A stretch of DNA of 64,000 nt from Streptomyces sp. Ag109_O5-1. Its GTDB lineage: Bacteria > Actinomycetota > Actinomycetes > Streptomycetales > Streptomycetaceae. The notes beneath the pieces are model-generated. The model did no database searches, was not told the DNA's origin, and was given only the letters and a program-made list of their open reading frames with translations. The stretch lies in the NCBI RefSeq assembly GCF_003814875.1, contig NZ_RKQF01000001.1:9672001-9736000 (forward strand), written 5' to 3'. Of the stretch, positions 51,770-60,355 are shown in pieces; the first letter of the stretch is position 1, and every line of letters starts with the position of its first letter. The translations under genes and the position numbers were made by a program.

Positions 51770-52485
51770 GCGACGGGGAGTCCGTATTCGCCGGGCTGCC
51801 GGGCGGGGTCGCCCTCTCGCGCCTGTGCGTGTACGACTGGCCCGCCGCCGACGGCGTGCGCGGCGGAACTCCCCATCTGCACCTGACCTGTTCGGAGGCG
51901 TACGTCGTCACCGGCGGCCGGGGCGCGGTGCAGACGCTCACCACCTCCGGGTACGAGGTCACACCCCTCGTGCCCGGCACGGTCGCCTGGTTCACGCCGG
52001 GCACGATCCACCGCCTCGTCAACGAGGACGACCTCCGGATCACCGTCCTGATGCAGAACAGCGGACTCCCGGAGGCCGGGGACGCGGTGCTGACGCTGCC
52101 ACCGGAGTACCTGACCGACCCGCAGACGTACGCGGCCGCCACCACCGTCCCGGCCGACGCTCCGGAGGCCGAGCGGGAACGGATCGCCCGCGCCCGCCGT
52201 GACCTGGCCCTGGAGGGCTACCGGGCGCTGCGCGAGGCCACCGGCCCGGAGCCGCTCGCCGCCTTCCACCGGGCCGCCGCCGCGCTGGTACGGCCCCGGC
52301 TCGCCGAGTGGCGCGAGCGCTGGCGGCGCGGTGCGCATGCCGCCGCCGCGGCCACGGGCGAGCAGCTCGACCGTCTGGAACGGGGTGACGCGACCTACCT
52401 CGCCGAGGCCGTCGTGCGGTCCGAACAGCCTTATGAGCAGGGCAGGTTCGGGATGTGCGGGCGGCTGGACGTGTACCGGCAGTAG
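51766..52485 (+). CDS. Cupin-domain protein
   Basis: The 239-residue protein has a cupin barrel: TPHLHLTCSEAYVVTGGRGAVQTL near residues 35-58 (metal-binding His-x-His and Glu) and PGTVAWFTPGTIHRLVNEDDLRITVLMQNSG near 73-103 (the second His). The C-terminal half is helical. The start GTG at 51766 overlaps the PmoA-like stop, and it is the third gene of that set. It may be an isomerase or sensor for the same sugar. Confidence 0.87.
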   Translation: MSDGESVFAGLPGGVALSRLCVYDWPAADGVRGGTPHLHLTCSEAYVVTGGRGAVQTLTTSGYEVTPLVPGTVAWFTPGTIHRLVNEDDLRITVLMQNSGLPEAGDAVLTLPPEYLTDPQTYAAATTVPADAPEAERERIARARRDLALEGYRALREATGPEPLAAFHRAAAALVRPRLAEWRERWRRGAHAAAAATGEQLDRLERGDATYLAEAVVRSEQPYEQGRFGMCGRLDVYRQ

Positions 52486-52501
52486 CAGATTCCCGAGGCT
52501 T

Positions 52502-52972
52502 TCACCTTGCGGACGGGCCGGCGACCGTCCAGCCCGGAGCCTGCGGGTGGGCCGTCAGGTCCTTGCGGTGCACCGGGTCGCCGCAGGCCGTGCAGGTGAC
52601 CACCGGGACGAGATCGTTGCCGCAGCTGTGCTCGATCAGCATGGGGCGGTCGCCGTCCTGGTGGAGATGGCGGTCGCCCCACGCCATGAGGGTCCACAGG
52701 ACAGGCTCCAGTTCGAGGCCGGCCTCCGTCGGCCGGTACTCGAAGCGCTGCGGGCGCTCGCTGTAGACGCGCTTGGTGAGGATCCCGGCGTCCACGAGCC
52801 GGCGCAGCCGGGTGGCCAGGATGTCGCGCGGTGCGCCGATGTTGCGGACCAGCTGGTCGAACCGGCCGTTGCCCAGGCACACCTCCCGCAGGACCAGCAG
52901 GGAGTACTTCTCGCCGACGAGCGCCAGGGTGTCGGCGATCGAGCAGGGTCGGGGGTCCTTCGGGGTGGCCAT
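52502..52972 (-). CDS. HxlR-family transcriptional regulator
   Basis: The 156-residue protein has an HxlR winged helix at about 10-110: CSIADTLALVGEKYSLLVLREVCLGNGRFDQLVRNIGAPRDILATRLRRLVDAGILTKRVYSERPQRFEYRPTEAGLELEPVL. HxlR regulators respond to electrophiles or metals. The start ATG 52972 gives MATPKDPR. It is divergent from the thiolase gene with a dyad between them, so it probably controls the thiolase. Confidence 0.93.
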   Translation of the reverse strand: MATPKDPRPCSIADTLALVGEKYSLLVLREVCLGNGRFDQLVRNIGAPRDILATRLRRLVDAGILTKRVYSERPQRFEYRPTEAGLELEPVLWTLMAWGDRHLHQDGDRPMLIEHSCGNDLVPVVTCTACGDPVHRKDLTAHPQAPGWTVAGPSAR

Positions 52973-53015
52973 ACCCGACAGTCTAAGGGCGATCCCTGGG
53001 AGGGTTTGATTTTCC

Positions 53016-53038
53016 AACCCATCGAGTTATGGTGGGTT
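53016..53038. promoter_or_regulatory. Dyad between HxlR and thiolase genes
   Basis: AACCCA-11-TGGGTT is a perfect 6-bp inverted repeat in the divergent promoter region, suited to an HxlR dimer. Confidence 0.5.
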
Positions 53039-53086
53039 CGGATTTCCTACTCACCGGTAATCAAGACCGGGAATCGAGGCCCCGTG

Positions 53087-54259
53087 ATGCGTGACGCAGT
53101 CATCGTCGAAGCCGTACGCACCCCCGTGGGCAAGGGCAAGCCGAACGGCGCCCTCGCGCACGTCCACCCCGTCGAACTCCTCGCCCACACCCTGCGCACC
53201 CTCGTCGAGCGCTCCGGCGTCGACCCGGCCCTCATCGACGACGTGATCGGCGGCACCGTCGACCAGGTCGGCGAGCAGGCCATGAACACCACCCGGTACG
53301 CCGTCCTGTCCGCCGGCCTCCCCGAGACGGTCCCCGCGACCACCGTCGACCGCCAGTGCGGCTCCTCCCAGCAGGCCGTCCACTTCGCGGCGCAGGGTGT
53401 CATGTCCGGCGCGTACGACATCGTCGTGGCCTGCGGCGTGGAGTCGATGAGCCGGGTGCCGATGTGGTCCAACGTGCCGGCCGGCAAGGACCCCTTCGGC
53501 CCCGGGGTCGCCGCCCGCTACCCGGAGGGCCTGGTGCCGCAGGGCATCAGCGCCGAACTCATCGCGGCGAAGTGGTCGATCTCGCGGGCGGAGATGGACG
53601 CCTTCGCGGTCTCCTCGCACCAGAAGGCGGCGGCCGCGTGGGAGGCGGGACTGTTCGACACGCAGGTCGCTCCGCTGGAGGGGGTGAGCCGGGACGAGTC
53701 CGTGCGGCCCGGTACCACCGCCGAGGTCCTCGCCGGGCTCAAGCCCGCCTACTACGATCCCGGGTTCGCCGAGCGGTTCCCGCAGATCGAGTGGAACGTC
53801 ACGGCGGGCAACGCGAGCCCGGTCAACGACGGCGCGTCGGCGGTGCTGATCATGGCCGGTGAGACCGCGGCACGGCTCGGGCTGCGGCCGCTGGCCCGGC
53901 TGCACGAGTTCGCCGTGACCGGCTCCGACCCGCTGCTCATGCTGACCGGCGTGATCCCGGCGACGGAGAAGGTGCTGCGGAGGGCCGGGCTGGGCATCGG
54001 GGACATCGACCTGTTCGAGGTGAACGAGGCGTTCTCCAGCGTGGTGCTGGCCTGGCGGCAGGAGACCGGGGCGGATCTGGCCAAGGTGAACGTGCACGGT
54101 GGGGCCATCGCGCTGGGGCATCCGCTGGGGGCGAGCGGTACTCGGCTGACCACGACGCTTGTGCATGCGATGCGGGAGCGCGGCGCTCGCTTTGGGCTGC
54201 AGACCATGTGTGAAGCCGGTGGGCTGGCGAACGCGATGATTCTGGAGGCGGTTCGGTAG
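53087..54259 (+). CDS. Acetyl-CoA acetyltransferase (thiolase)
   Basis: The 390-residue thiolase has the acyl-binding Cys in TTVDRQCGSSQQAV near residue 91, the NEAF near 310, GGAIALGHPLGASGTRLTT near 342 with catalytic His, and the second Cys in MCEAGGLANAMILE near 379. Adjacent GTG 53084 and ATG 53087 compete as start; I use ATG. It condenses or cleaves acetoacetyl-CoA-like thioesters. It probably answers to the divergent HxlR regulator. Confidence 0.95.
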   Translation: MRDAVIVEAVRTPVGKGKPNGALAHVHPVELLAHTLRTLVERSGVDPALIDDVIGGTVDQVGEQAMNTTRYAVLSAGLPETVPATTVDRQCGSSQQAVHFAAQGVMSGAYDIVVACGVESMSRVPMWSNVPAGKDPFGPGVAARYPEGLVPQGISAELIAAKWSISRAEMDAFAVSSHQKAAAAWEAGLFDTQVAPLEGVSRDESVRPGTTAEVLAGLKPAYYDPGFAERFPQIEWNVTAGNASPVNDGASAVLIMAGETAARLGLRPLARLHEFAVTGSDPLLMLTGVIPATEKVLRRAGLGIGDIDLFEVNEAFSSVVLAWRQETGADLAKVNVHGGAIALGHPLGASGTRLTTTLVHAMRERGARFGLQTMCEAGGLANAMILEAVR

Positions 54260-54316
54260 GGGGGCGTGCGCCCAGTGGGGTGCCGCGGTGTGCCGTGGTG
54301 CGTCTGCGGGTTCGTC

Positions 54317-54383
54317 GGGCTGGTCGCGCCCACGCGGCGGTAGCCGCACATCGAATACAGCCCCGCGCCCCCTACGGGGCGCT
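54317..54383 (+). repeat. Dispersed Streptomyces-type intergenic repeat, copy 3
   Basis: GGGCTGGTCGCGCCCACGCG, then AGCCGCACATCGAATACAGC and CCCGCGCCCC, with a GGGGCGCTG tail. It matches the copy at 22041 at nearly every position and again lies between convergent stops. Confidence 0.75.
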
Positions 54384-54410
54384 GTAATCCGGGGCGCCTG
54401 ACGGGCTGGG

Positions 54411-55172
54411 CTATTTCGCGCGCAGGTGGTGGCGCTTTCTCCACGCCACCACCGCGCCCGCCACCGCCGGGACGACGATCGCCGCCACCGAGATCAGGAA
54501 CACCGGGGACGTCGGGGTGGAGGCTCGGGCGCCGGCGACGACGTACGCGGCGACGTTGGGGATCGAGCCCAGTGCCGTGGCGACCAGGAACGGGGTGCAG
54601 CGCATGCGGGAGACGGCCGCCGCGTAGTTCGCCGCCCAGAACGGCACACCGGGGAACAGGCGTACCGCCAGCATCGAACGGAAGCCGTGCCTGCTGAACT
54701 GGTTGTCCGCCGCCTTCAGCAGCCTGCCGCGCAGCAGCGGGCGCAGCGCGTCCTGGCCGAGCATCCTGCCGAGGACGAAGGAGAGCCACGCCCCCAGCAC
54801 CGTACCGACCATGGCCACGCCCATGCCCGGCGCCGAGCCGAACAGCGCGCCGGCCGCGAGGTTCAGGATCGGGCGGGGTACGAACGCCACGGTGATCACG
54901 CCGTACGCCACCGCGAAGATCACCAACGCGGCGGTGCCCTGGACCTGAGGCGGCCAGCCCTGCGTCATCAGCTTCTGCGGCTCGAACAGCAGCACCGACG
55001 CCCCGGCCGCCGCGAGCAGTGCGACGAGCAGGGACAGCCGGGCCCACGGCGACAGCAGCACACGTGTGCAGCGCGCGGTGAGGCTCACCGGAGCGGGTAC
55101 GGCAACGGTCAGCTCCTCGGCGGCGGCCCGGGGAGGAGCCGTGGCGGTGCCAGAGCGGTTGGCATCGAGCAT
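54411..55172 (-). CDS. TVP38/TMEM64-like (DedA-related) membrane protein
   Basis: The 253-residue protein has about six membrane segments and the SNARE-associated domain: LVIFAVAYGVITVAFVPRPILNLAAGALFGSAPGMGVAMVGTVLGAWLSFVLGRMLG near 76-132 and FPGVPFWAANYAAAVSRMRCTPFLVATALGSIPNVAAYVV near 176-216. Relatives in the DedA group are linked to lipid scrambling and envelope homeostasis. The role here is unknown. Confidence 0.85.
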   Translation of the reverse strand: MLDANRSGTATAPPRAAAEELTVAVPAPVSLTARCTRVLLSPWARLSLLVALLAAAGASVLLFEPQKLMTQGWPPQVQGTAALVIFAVAYGVITVAFVPRPILNLAAGALFGSAPGMGVAMVGTVLGAWLSFVLGRMLGQDALRPLLRGRLLKAADNQFSRHGFRSMLAVRLFPGVPFWAANYAAAVSRMRCTPFLVATALGSIPNVAAYVVAGARASTPTSPVFLISVAAIVVPAVAGAVVAWRKRHHLRAK

Positions 55173-55506
55173 TCGGCGACAGTAACCGAAGCGCATGTGT
55201 GATCGCCGTATGGACGCTGTCCATTGGGCGAACCGGTGTCGCCGAAAACCGTTCGACGTGGCGCGAGGCGTCGGCGATGATCTGAGGCATGTTCCGGTTC
55301 GCCTTCCTCGTCGCAGCATCCGCAGTCGCGGATGCGCCGAAGGCCGCCGTTCCCGTTCTCACGGCCGCTGTCGACGGCGCCCGAAGCTGACCCTCTCCGG
55401 ACAGTCCGGCGGACCCCGCAGGGGGAGGGTCGGCCGGTTCCCCCGGGGTCCCCGCGTCTCGCCCTGACGAGACGCATCACCGCAGCCCAGGCTTCGAGGT
55501 AGAGCC
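55173..55506. other. Intergenic region between the TVP38-like gene and tuf3
   Basis: No gene seen in these 334 bases. They hold the divergent promoters. A/T content is slightly higher around 55195-55260. Confidence 0.5.
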
Positions 55507-56682
55507 ATGCCCAAGACGGCATACGTCCGCACCAAACCGCATCTCAACATCGGCACGATGGGCCACGTCGACCACGGCAAGACCACCCTGACCGCCGCCA
55601 TCACCAAGGTCCTCGCCGACCGCGGCACCGGCACTTTCGTGCCGTTCGACCGCATCGACCGGGCCCCCGAGGAGGCCGCCCGCGGCATCACCATCAACAT
55701 CGCGCACGTCGAGTACGAGACCGACACCCGGCACTACGCGCACGTGGACATGCCGGGGCATGCCGACTACGTCAAGAACATGGTCACCGGCGCCGCCCAG
55801 CTGGACGGGGCGATCCTCGTCGTCTCCGCACTCGACGGGATCATGCCGCAGACCGCCGAACACGTGCTGCTCGCCCGGCAGGTGGGTGTCGACCACATCG
55901 TCGTCGCGCTCACCATGGCCGACCGGGCCGACGAGGAGCTCGCGGAACTCGTGGAGTTGGAGGTCCGGGAACTGCTCACCGCGCAGGGGTACGGCGGTGA
56001 CTCCGTACCCGTCGTACGGGTCTCCGGGCTCAAGGCCCTTGAGGGGGACCCGCGTTGGACGGCGTCGATCGAGGCGCTGCTCGACGCGGTGGACACGTAT
56101 GTGCCGATGCCGGAGCGGTATCTGGACGCGCCGTTCCTGCTGCCGGTGGAGAACGTGCTCACCATCACCGGGCGCGGCACGGTCGTGACCGGGGCCGTGG
56201 AGAGGGGGACCGTGCGGGTCGGGGACCGGGTCGAGGTCCTCGGCGCGGACGTCGAGACCGTCGTCACCGGGCTCGAGACCTTCGGGAAGCCGATGGCCGA
56301 GGCGCAGGCCGGGGACAACGTGGCGCTGCTGCTGCGCGGGGTGCCGCGGGACGCGGTGCGGCGGGGGCATGTGGTGGCGGCGCCGGGGAGCGTGGTGCCG
56401 TCCCGGCGGTTCTCGGCACGGGTGTATGTGCTGTCGGGGCGCGAGGGGGGTCGTACGACCCCGGTCGCGACGGGGTACCGGCCGCAGTTCTACATCCGTA
56501 CCGCGGACGTGGTCGGGGACGTCGACCTCGGCACGGTGGCGGTGGCCCGGCCCGGGGACACGGTGGAGATGACCGTGGAGCTGGGGCGGGAGGTGCCGCT
56601 GGAGGCGGGGCTCGGGTTCGCCATTCGTGAGGGTGGCCGGACCGTGGGGGCCGGGACCGTCACCGCCGTCCAGGGTTCGTAG
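55507..56682 (+). CDS. tuf3: EF-Tu3-type translation elongation factor homologue
   Basis: The 391-residue protein is a divergent EF-Tu, like the third EF-Tu of Streptomyces (SCO1321 in S. coelicolor). P-loop GHVDHGKTT is near residue 19, switch I RGITINIAH near 59, and DMPGHADYVKNM near 81. The G4 base-recognition motif, normally NKxD, reads T136-M137-A138-D139, so the Asn and Lys are lost; the Asp remains. The second and third domains (LPVENVLTITGRGTVVTG, QFYIRTADVVGD) are normal. Loss of NK should cut guanine specificity or GTP binding. EF-Tu3 is not the main EF-Tu in Streptomyces and can be resistant to kirromycin-type drugs. The gene may be drifting or may have a special role. Confidence 0.9.
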   Translation: MPKTAYVRTKPHLNIGTMGHVDHGKTTLTAAITKVLADRGTGTFVPFDRIDRAPEEAARGITINIAHVEYETDTRHYAHVDMPGHADYVKNMVTGAAQLDGAILVVSALDGIMPQTAEHVLLARQVGVDHIVVALTMADRADEELAELVELEVRELLTAQGYGGDSVPVVRVSGLKALEGDPRWTASIEALLDAVDTYVPMPERYLDAPFLLPVENVLTITGRGTVVTGAVERGTVRVGDRVEVLGADVETVVTGLETFGKPMAEAQAGDNVALLLRGVPRDAVRRGHVVAAPGSVVPSRRFSARVYVLSGREGGRTTPVATGYRPQFYIRTADVVGDVDLGTVAVARPGDTVEMTVELGREVPLEAGLGFAIREGGRTVGAGTVTAVQGS

Positions 56683-56713
56683 GCGGTTGGGGGGCGGGGG
56701 GCTGCGGGTCGGT

Positions 56714-56772
56714 GGGGCTGGTCGCGCCCGCGCGGCGGAGCCGCATATCGATGCAGCCCCGCGCCCCTGGGC
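56714..56772 (+). repeat. Dispersed Streptomyces-type intergenic repeat, copy 4
   Basis: GGGGCTGGTCGCGCCCGCGC, then AGCCGCATATCGATGCAGC and CCCGCGCCCCTGG. It lies 31 bp after the tuf3 stop and before the spermidine-synthase-like gene. Confidence 0.7.
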
Positions 56773-56798
56773 AGGCATACGCATCGCACAATGGAGAA

Positions 56799-57644
56799 GT
56801 GAACGATTCCATACCCGTCGTCCGTGTCACCGAGCACGGCACCGTCAAGCTCATGCCCGACGTCGATCGGGAGCGGGCCTGGTTGCTGACCGTCGACGGG
56901 GCGCCGCAGTCGTATGTCGATCTCGACGAACCGACGTATCTGGAGTTCGAGTACGCGCGGCGGCTGGGGTACGTGCTGGATGCCGTGGCGGAGGCCGAGG
57001 CTCCCCTCGACGTACTGCATCTCGGCGGAGGCGCGCTGACCCTGCCCCGGTATGTCGCGGCCACCCGGCCCGGGTCCCGGCAGGATGTCGTGGACGCCGA
57101 TCGCGGGCTGCTGGAGCTGGTCACCGAGCATCTGCCGCTGGCGGACGGCACCGGGATCACCCTGCACGCCGCCGACGCGCGCGGCTGGCTGGAAAAGGCT
57201 CCCGGGAACTCTGCCGACGTGTTGATCGCCGATGTCTTCGGGGGATCCCGGATCCCAGCGCATCTGACCTCGCTGGGCTATGCGCGGGAGGCCGAACGGG
57301 TGCTGCGGGACGACGGCGTGTATCTCGCCAACCTCGCGGACTCCGCCCCCTTCGACTTCCTGCGCTCCCAACTCGCCACGTTCGCCGCCGTGTTCGAGGA
57401 GCTCGCGCTCATCGCCGAGCCGGGCGTGCTGCGCGGGCGCCGGTTCGGCAACGCCGTGCTCATCGCCTCGCACGGGCCGCTGGACGCGGGCGCACTGGCC
57501 CGGCGCACCGCCGCCGACGCCTTTCCCGCGCGGGTCGAACACGGTCCCGCGCTACGGGACTTCGTCGGCGGGGCCCGACCGGTCGGGGACGCGGACGCCG
57601 TGCCGTCACCCGTGCCCCCCGGCGGAGCGTTCGGCATCGGGTGA
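56799..57644 (+). CDS. Spermidine synthase-like protein
   Basis: The 281-residue protein has the Rossmann methyltransferase-like fold of polyamine synthases: VLHLGGGALTLPRYVAATRPGSRQDVVDADRGLLELV near 68-104 and ADVFGGSRIPAHLTSLGYAREAERVLRDDGVYLANLAD near 144-181. The usual gatekeeping tunnel residues cannot be judged by eye. The start GTG at 56799 gives the family N-terminus, but GGAG lies only 2 nt upstream, which is unusually close. Confidence 0.8.
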   Translation: MNDSIPVVRVTEHGTVKLMPDVDRERAWLLTVDGAPQSYVDLDEPTYLEFEYARRLGYVLDAVAEAEAPLDVLHLGGGALTLPRYVAATRPGSRQDVVDADRGLLELVTEHLPLADGTGITLHAADARGWLEKAPGNSADVLIADVFGGSRIPAHLTSLGYAREAERVLRDDGVYLANLADSAPFDFLRSQLATFAAVFEELALIAEPGVLRGRRFGNAVLIASHGPLDAGALARRTAADAFPARVEHGPALRDFVGGARPVGDADAVPSPVPPGGAFGIG

Positions 57645-57713
57645 GCCGGCCAGTGACAGGACTGGCTTACTTCGGTTGTGGAGTTATGTCTTGCTGCTGC
57701 TGAGGAGGCGGGC

Positions 57714-58211
57714 ATGTTCGATGAGGCCGGTGAGGACGAGCTTCTGCTCGCCGCGATGATGCAACTCGGTGCGAAGGGCGGCTCGATAGGCGCCGCCGCC
57801 GGAGGAGCGGCCACCGGATTCCACGGATTGGGCAGAGCTGGGGCGCGGGGCGGTGCCCGTGGCGCCGCGCGAGGCTTCAAATGGACGAAGAAGGATGTCA
57901 GCAGCACCGTTGTCGAGTTGCCCGGAACGGTGACGGCGATGTCCCAGCTGGTCCACGGGACTCTGGCCGGCGTGGGGAATCTGATCGGCGCGGAGGCCCG
58001 GGACGACGGGGGCCTCGCCGTACGAGCGATGCTCGGTGTGGGTATCGGCGGCCTGAACCCCGTGGTAGTGACGGCTGTTGTGGCCGCAGGACCCCAAGGC
58101 GTCGCGGTGGTGGAGCTACGCGCCGCAGGCCGTGAGGGGCTCATCAAACAGCGCCCTGCCGACAAGGCTCTGGCGAAGATCACCGCTCAGCTCAAGGCTG
58201 CCTCGCGGTAG
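57714..58211 (+). CDS. Glycine/alanine-rich hypothetical protein
   Basis: The 165-residue protein starts at ATG 57714 behind GAGGAGG 5 nt upstream, a strong ribosome site. It has an acidic start (MFDEAGEDELLLAAMMQLG), a Gly/Ala-rich middle (IGAAAGGAATGFHGLG, GARGGARGAARG) and hydrophobic stretches such as GLNPVVVTAVVAAGPQGVAVVEL near 122-144. I do not recognise a family. It may insert in or touch the membrane. Confidence 0.6.
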   Translation: MFDEAGEDELLLAAMMQLGAKGGSIGAAAGGAATGFHGLGRAGARGGARGAARGFKWTKKDVSSTVVELPGTVTAMSQLVHGTLAGVGNLIGAEARDDGGLAVRAMLGVGIGGLNPVVVTAVVAAGPQGVAVVELRAAGREGLIKQRPADKALAKITAQLKAASR

Positions 58212-58315
58212 CGGCGGCCGCGCGGACCCGGAGCCGGTGAACTCCCGCTGGAAGGCGCGGGCGGCGACCGCCGGGCCGAAGTCCCCGCCGGTGCCGCCCG
58301 CCTCCGGTGCCGCGG

Positions 58316-59329
58316 TCAGCCTCCGGTCGGGGTGCCGTGCAGCCGGACCGTGCTCAGGATCTTCATGATCGTCGCCGTGGGGACCTCACCGTTCACGCCC
58401 TTGGCGCCGTAGAAGTCCCACGACACCACGTCGCCCGCCGAGTTCTCGAAGCCGAACGTGATCGCCTTGCCGTCGCTCGCGCACTTGCCCTGCTGCGGGG
58501 TGTGCGACGAACGCGCCCAGGCGTAGGCGCCCTTGAGGCCCGAGGCGGTGGTGTAGGCGGTGGCCTTCTTGTCGTAGGAGATGGTCTTCTTGTCAGGCTG
58601 CGTGTAGCCGCCGTACACCCACCAGGGGACCTCCCTGACAGCCGCGTCGCCGCCACTCTTCGCGCCGCTCTCGCCCTTGGTGCCGACCGCGGCCAGGGCC
58701 GTGTCCTCGGTGGTGCCGTTCTTGTCGTCGTCGCTCGTGCACCACTTCGACTTGTACTGAGCGGGCGCCGACATCGTGATGATCGGCTTGCCGTCCTTGT
58801 CCTCGAAGCCGACGGACGTACCGGCGGTCAGGACCTCCCAGTCGGCCGGCACGTCGAAAGCCGTGCCCCACTTGGGGTTCACGACCGTCTTCCAGCCCGC
58901 GATCGTCGGCTTCTCGGTCGTTCCGTCACCGCGTGTGCCGTCGGCCGTCGAGGCGGAGGGGGAGGCGGTCGGGGAAGTCGTCGGCGACTGGGTCGACCGC
59001 TGGTTCTTGCCGCTGTCCGCCTTGTCGTCCTTCTTGCCGCCTAGCACCAGGAACCCGGTCACCCCGGCCGCCACCACGACGGCCGCGGCCGCGACGATCG
59101 CGACCAGCTTGGTCCGGTTTCCACCGCCCCCGCCCCCGCCCTGCGGTGCCTGTGGCACGCCGACGGGGCCCGGTGGACCCCACTGCGGCTGCTGCCCGTA
59201 CCCGCCCGGCTGCGGATACTGCTGGTAGCCGGGCTGCTGATACGGATTCGGCTGTTGGTAACCCGGTTGCTGATACGGGTTGTTCTGCGGGTTCTGCTCG
59301 CCCCCTGGCGGCTGCTGTTCTGGCCACAT
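58316..59329 (-). CDS. Membrane protein with PYQQ-rich N-terminus
   Basis: The 337-residue protein has a low-complexity cytoplasmic head rich in Pro, Gln, Tyr and Gly (NPYQQPGYQQ repeated twice), one membrane helix (LVAIVAAAAVVVAAGVTGFLVLG near 73-95), a Ser/Thr-rich linker and an extracellular domain with KTVVNPKWGTAFDVPADWEVLT near 149-170 and a C-terminal EVPTATIMKILSTVRLHG. Start ATG 59329 gives MWPEQQPPG. Streptomyces carry many such proteins of unknown role. A broken paralogue lies directly upstream. Confidence 0.8.
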   Translation of the reverse strand: MWPEQQPPGGEQNPQNNPYQQPGYQQPNPYQQPGYQQYPQPGGYGQQPQWGPPGPVGVPQAPQGGGGGGGNRTKLVAIVAAAAVVVAAGVTGFLVLGGKKDDKADSGKNQRSTQSPTTSPTASPSASTADGTRGDGTTEKPTIAGWKTVVNPKWGTAFDVPADWEVLTAGTSVGFEDKDGKPIITMSAPAQYKSKWCTSDDDKNGTTEDTALAAVGTKGESGAKSGGDAAVREVPWWVYGGYTQPDKKTISYDKKATAYTTASGLKGAYAWARSSHTPQQGKCASDGKAITFGFENSAGDVVSWDFYGAKGVNGEVPTATIMKILSTVRLHGTPTGG

Positions 59330-59398
59330 GGCTGGTAACCCTAGTGCCGCACGGGACATCATTCGGCAATCTGTCCGTGGCGGGTGTGTACCGGAAGG

Positions 59399-59603
59399 TC
59401 AGCCGGCCGGGACGTCGTACAGCCGGACCGTGGAGAGGATTCTGCGGACGGTGGCGTCCGGGACCTCGCCCTCGACGCCCTTTGCGCCGACGAACGACCA
59501 TGACACCAGGTCGCCGTCCGGGGACCTGGTGGTAACCCGGTTGCCGGTAAGGGTTGTTCGGTGCGTTCTGCCTGCTCGTCGGCGGCTGTTCCCCTGGTCA
59601 CAT
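59399..59603 (-). pseudogene. Relic of a tandem paralogue of the PYQQ membrane protein
   Basis: From ATG 59603 the frame reads M-stop-PGEQPPTSRQ then APNNPYRQPGYHQ, matching MWPEQQPPG...QNNPYQQPGYQQ of the neighbour, but the Trp codon TGG has become TGA. After about 26 codons the sequence jumps, in another frame, to the C-terminal part: PDGDLVSWSFVGAKGVEG then PDATVRRILSTVRLYDVPAG before a stop at 59399. The membrane helix and most of the external domain are deleted. It is a clear pseudogene of the adjacent intact gene. Confidence 0.8.
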
Positions 59604-59676
59604 GGGCGGTCACCATAACAACGATCACCGCATCGGCTCTGGTCAGGCTCCGCTACCCGTGAGTAACATGCCGGTC

Positions 59677-60129
59677 ATGAGCACAGACCAGATGTCGATC
59701 GGCGAGATGCTCGCCGCCACGGTCCCGATGGTGCGGACCCTCAACCTGGAGTACCTGGAGACGACTCCGGAGCGGGCCGTGCTGGCCCTGCCGGACCAGG
59801 GGGAGTTCCACAACCACATCGGCGGGCCGCACGCGGGGGCGATGTTCACCCTCGCCGAGTCCGCGAGCGGCGCGATCGTCCTCGCCGCCTTCGGCGACCA
59901 GCTCTCCCGGGCCGTGCCGCTCGCCGTCAGCGCCGAGATCGCCTACAAGAAGGTCGCCCTCGGCCCGGTCAAGGCGACCGCGACCCTGGGCCGCCCGATC
60001 GCCGACGTCGTCGCCGAACTCGACGAGGGCAAGCGCCCGGAGTTCCCGGTCACTGTCGCCATCACGCGCGAGGACGGCGCGGTGACGGGCGAGATGACGG
60101 TGGTGTGGACACTGCGTCTCAACAGCTGA
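59677..60129 (+). CDS. PaaI-like hotdog thioesterase
   Basis: The 150-residue protein has the hotdog fold of PaaI/DUF4442 thioesterases: FHNHIGGPHAGAMFTLAESASGAIVLAAFGDQ near residues 47-78, with the HGG-like HAGAMFTLAES helix, and VSAEIAYKKVALGPVKATA near 87. It probably hydrolyses an acyl-CoA. ATG 59677 gives MSTDQMSIG; ATG 59668 adds three residues. Confidence 0.87.
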   Translation: MSTDQMSIGEMLAATVPMVRTLNLEYLETTPERAVLALPDQGEFHNHIGGPHAGAMFTLAESASGAIVLAAFGDQLSRAVPLAVSAEIAYKKVALGPVKATATLGRPIADVVAELDEGKRPEFPVTVAITREDGAVTGEMTVVWTLRLNS

Positions 60130-60307
60130 TCGGGTGGGGGGCCGCTGTCCGGCCACCTGTCCCGGCGGCTGACGGGGCGCGGCGACTGTTGTCAGGTCGC
60201 GTGCGCCGGCGGCTGAGCGGGTGGGCTGACGGTCCGGCCTCCGCGTTCCTACGGCCGGTCGTCTGCGGCGACGGCTGGCCAAGTGCTGTGCCCGTCGCTG
60301 ACCGCGT

Positions 60308-60336
60308 GGGGTGAGGGTCTGTCGGACTCTCACCCC
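60308..60336. terminator. Stem-loop between convergent PaaI-like and GalU genes
   Basis: GGGGTGAG pairs perfectly with CTCACCCC across a 13-nt loop. It is 20 bp after the galU stop on the minus strand. Confidence 0.6.
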
Positions 60337-60355
60337 ATCCCTCGCCGGGGGCCGC

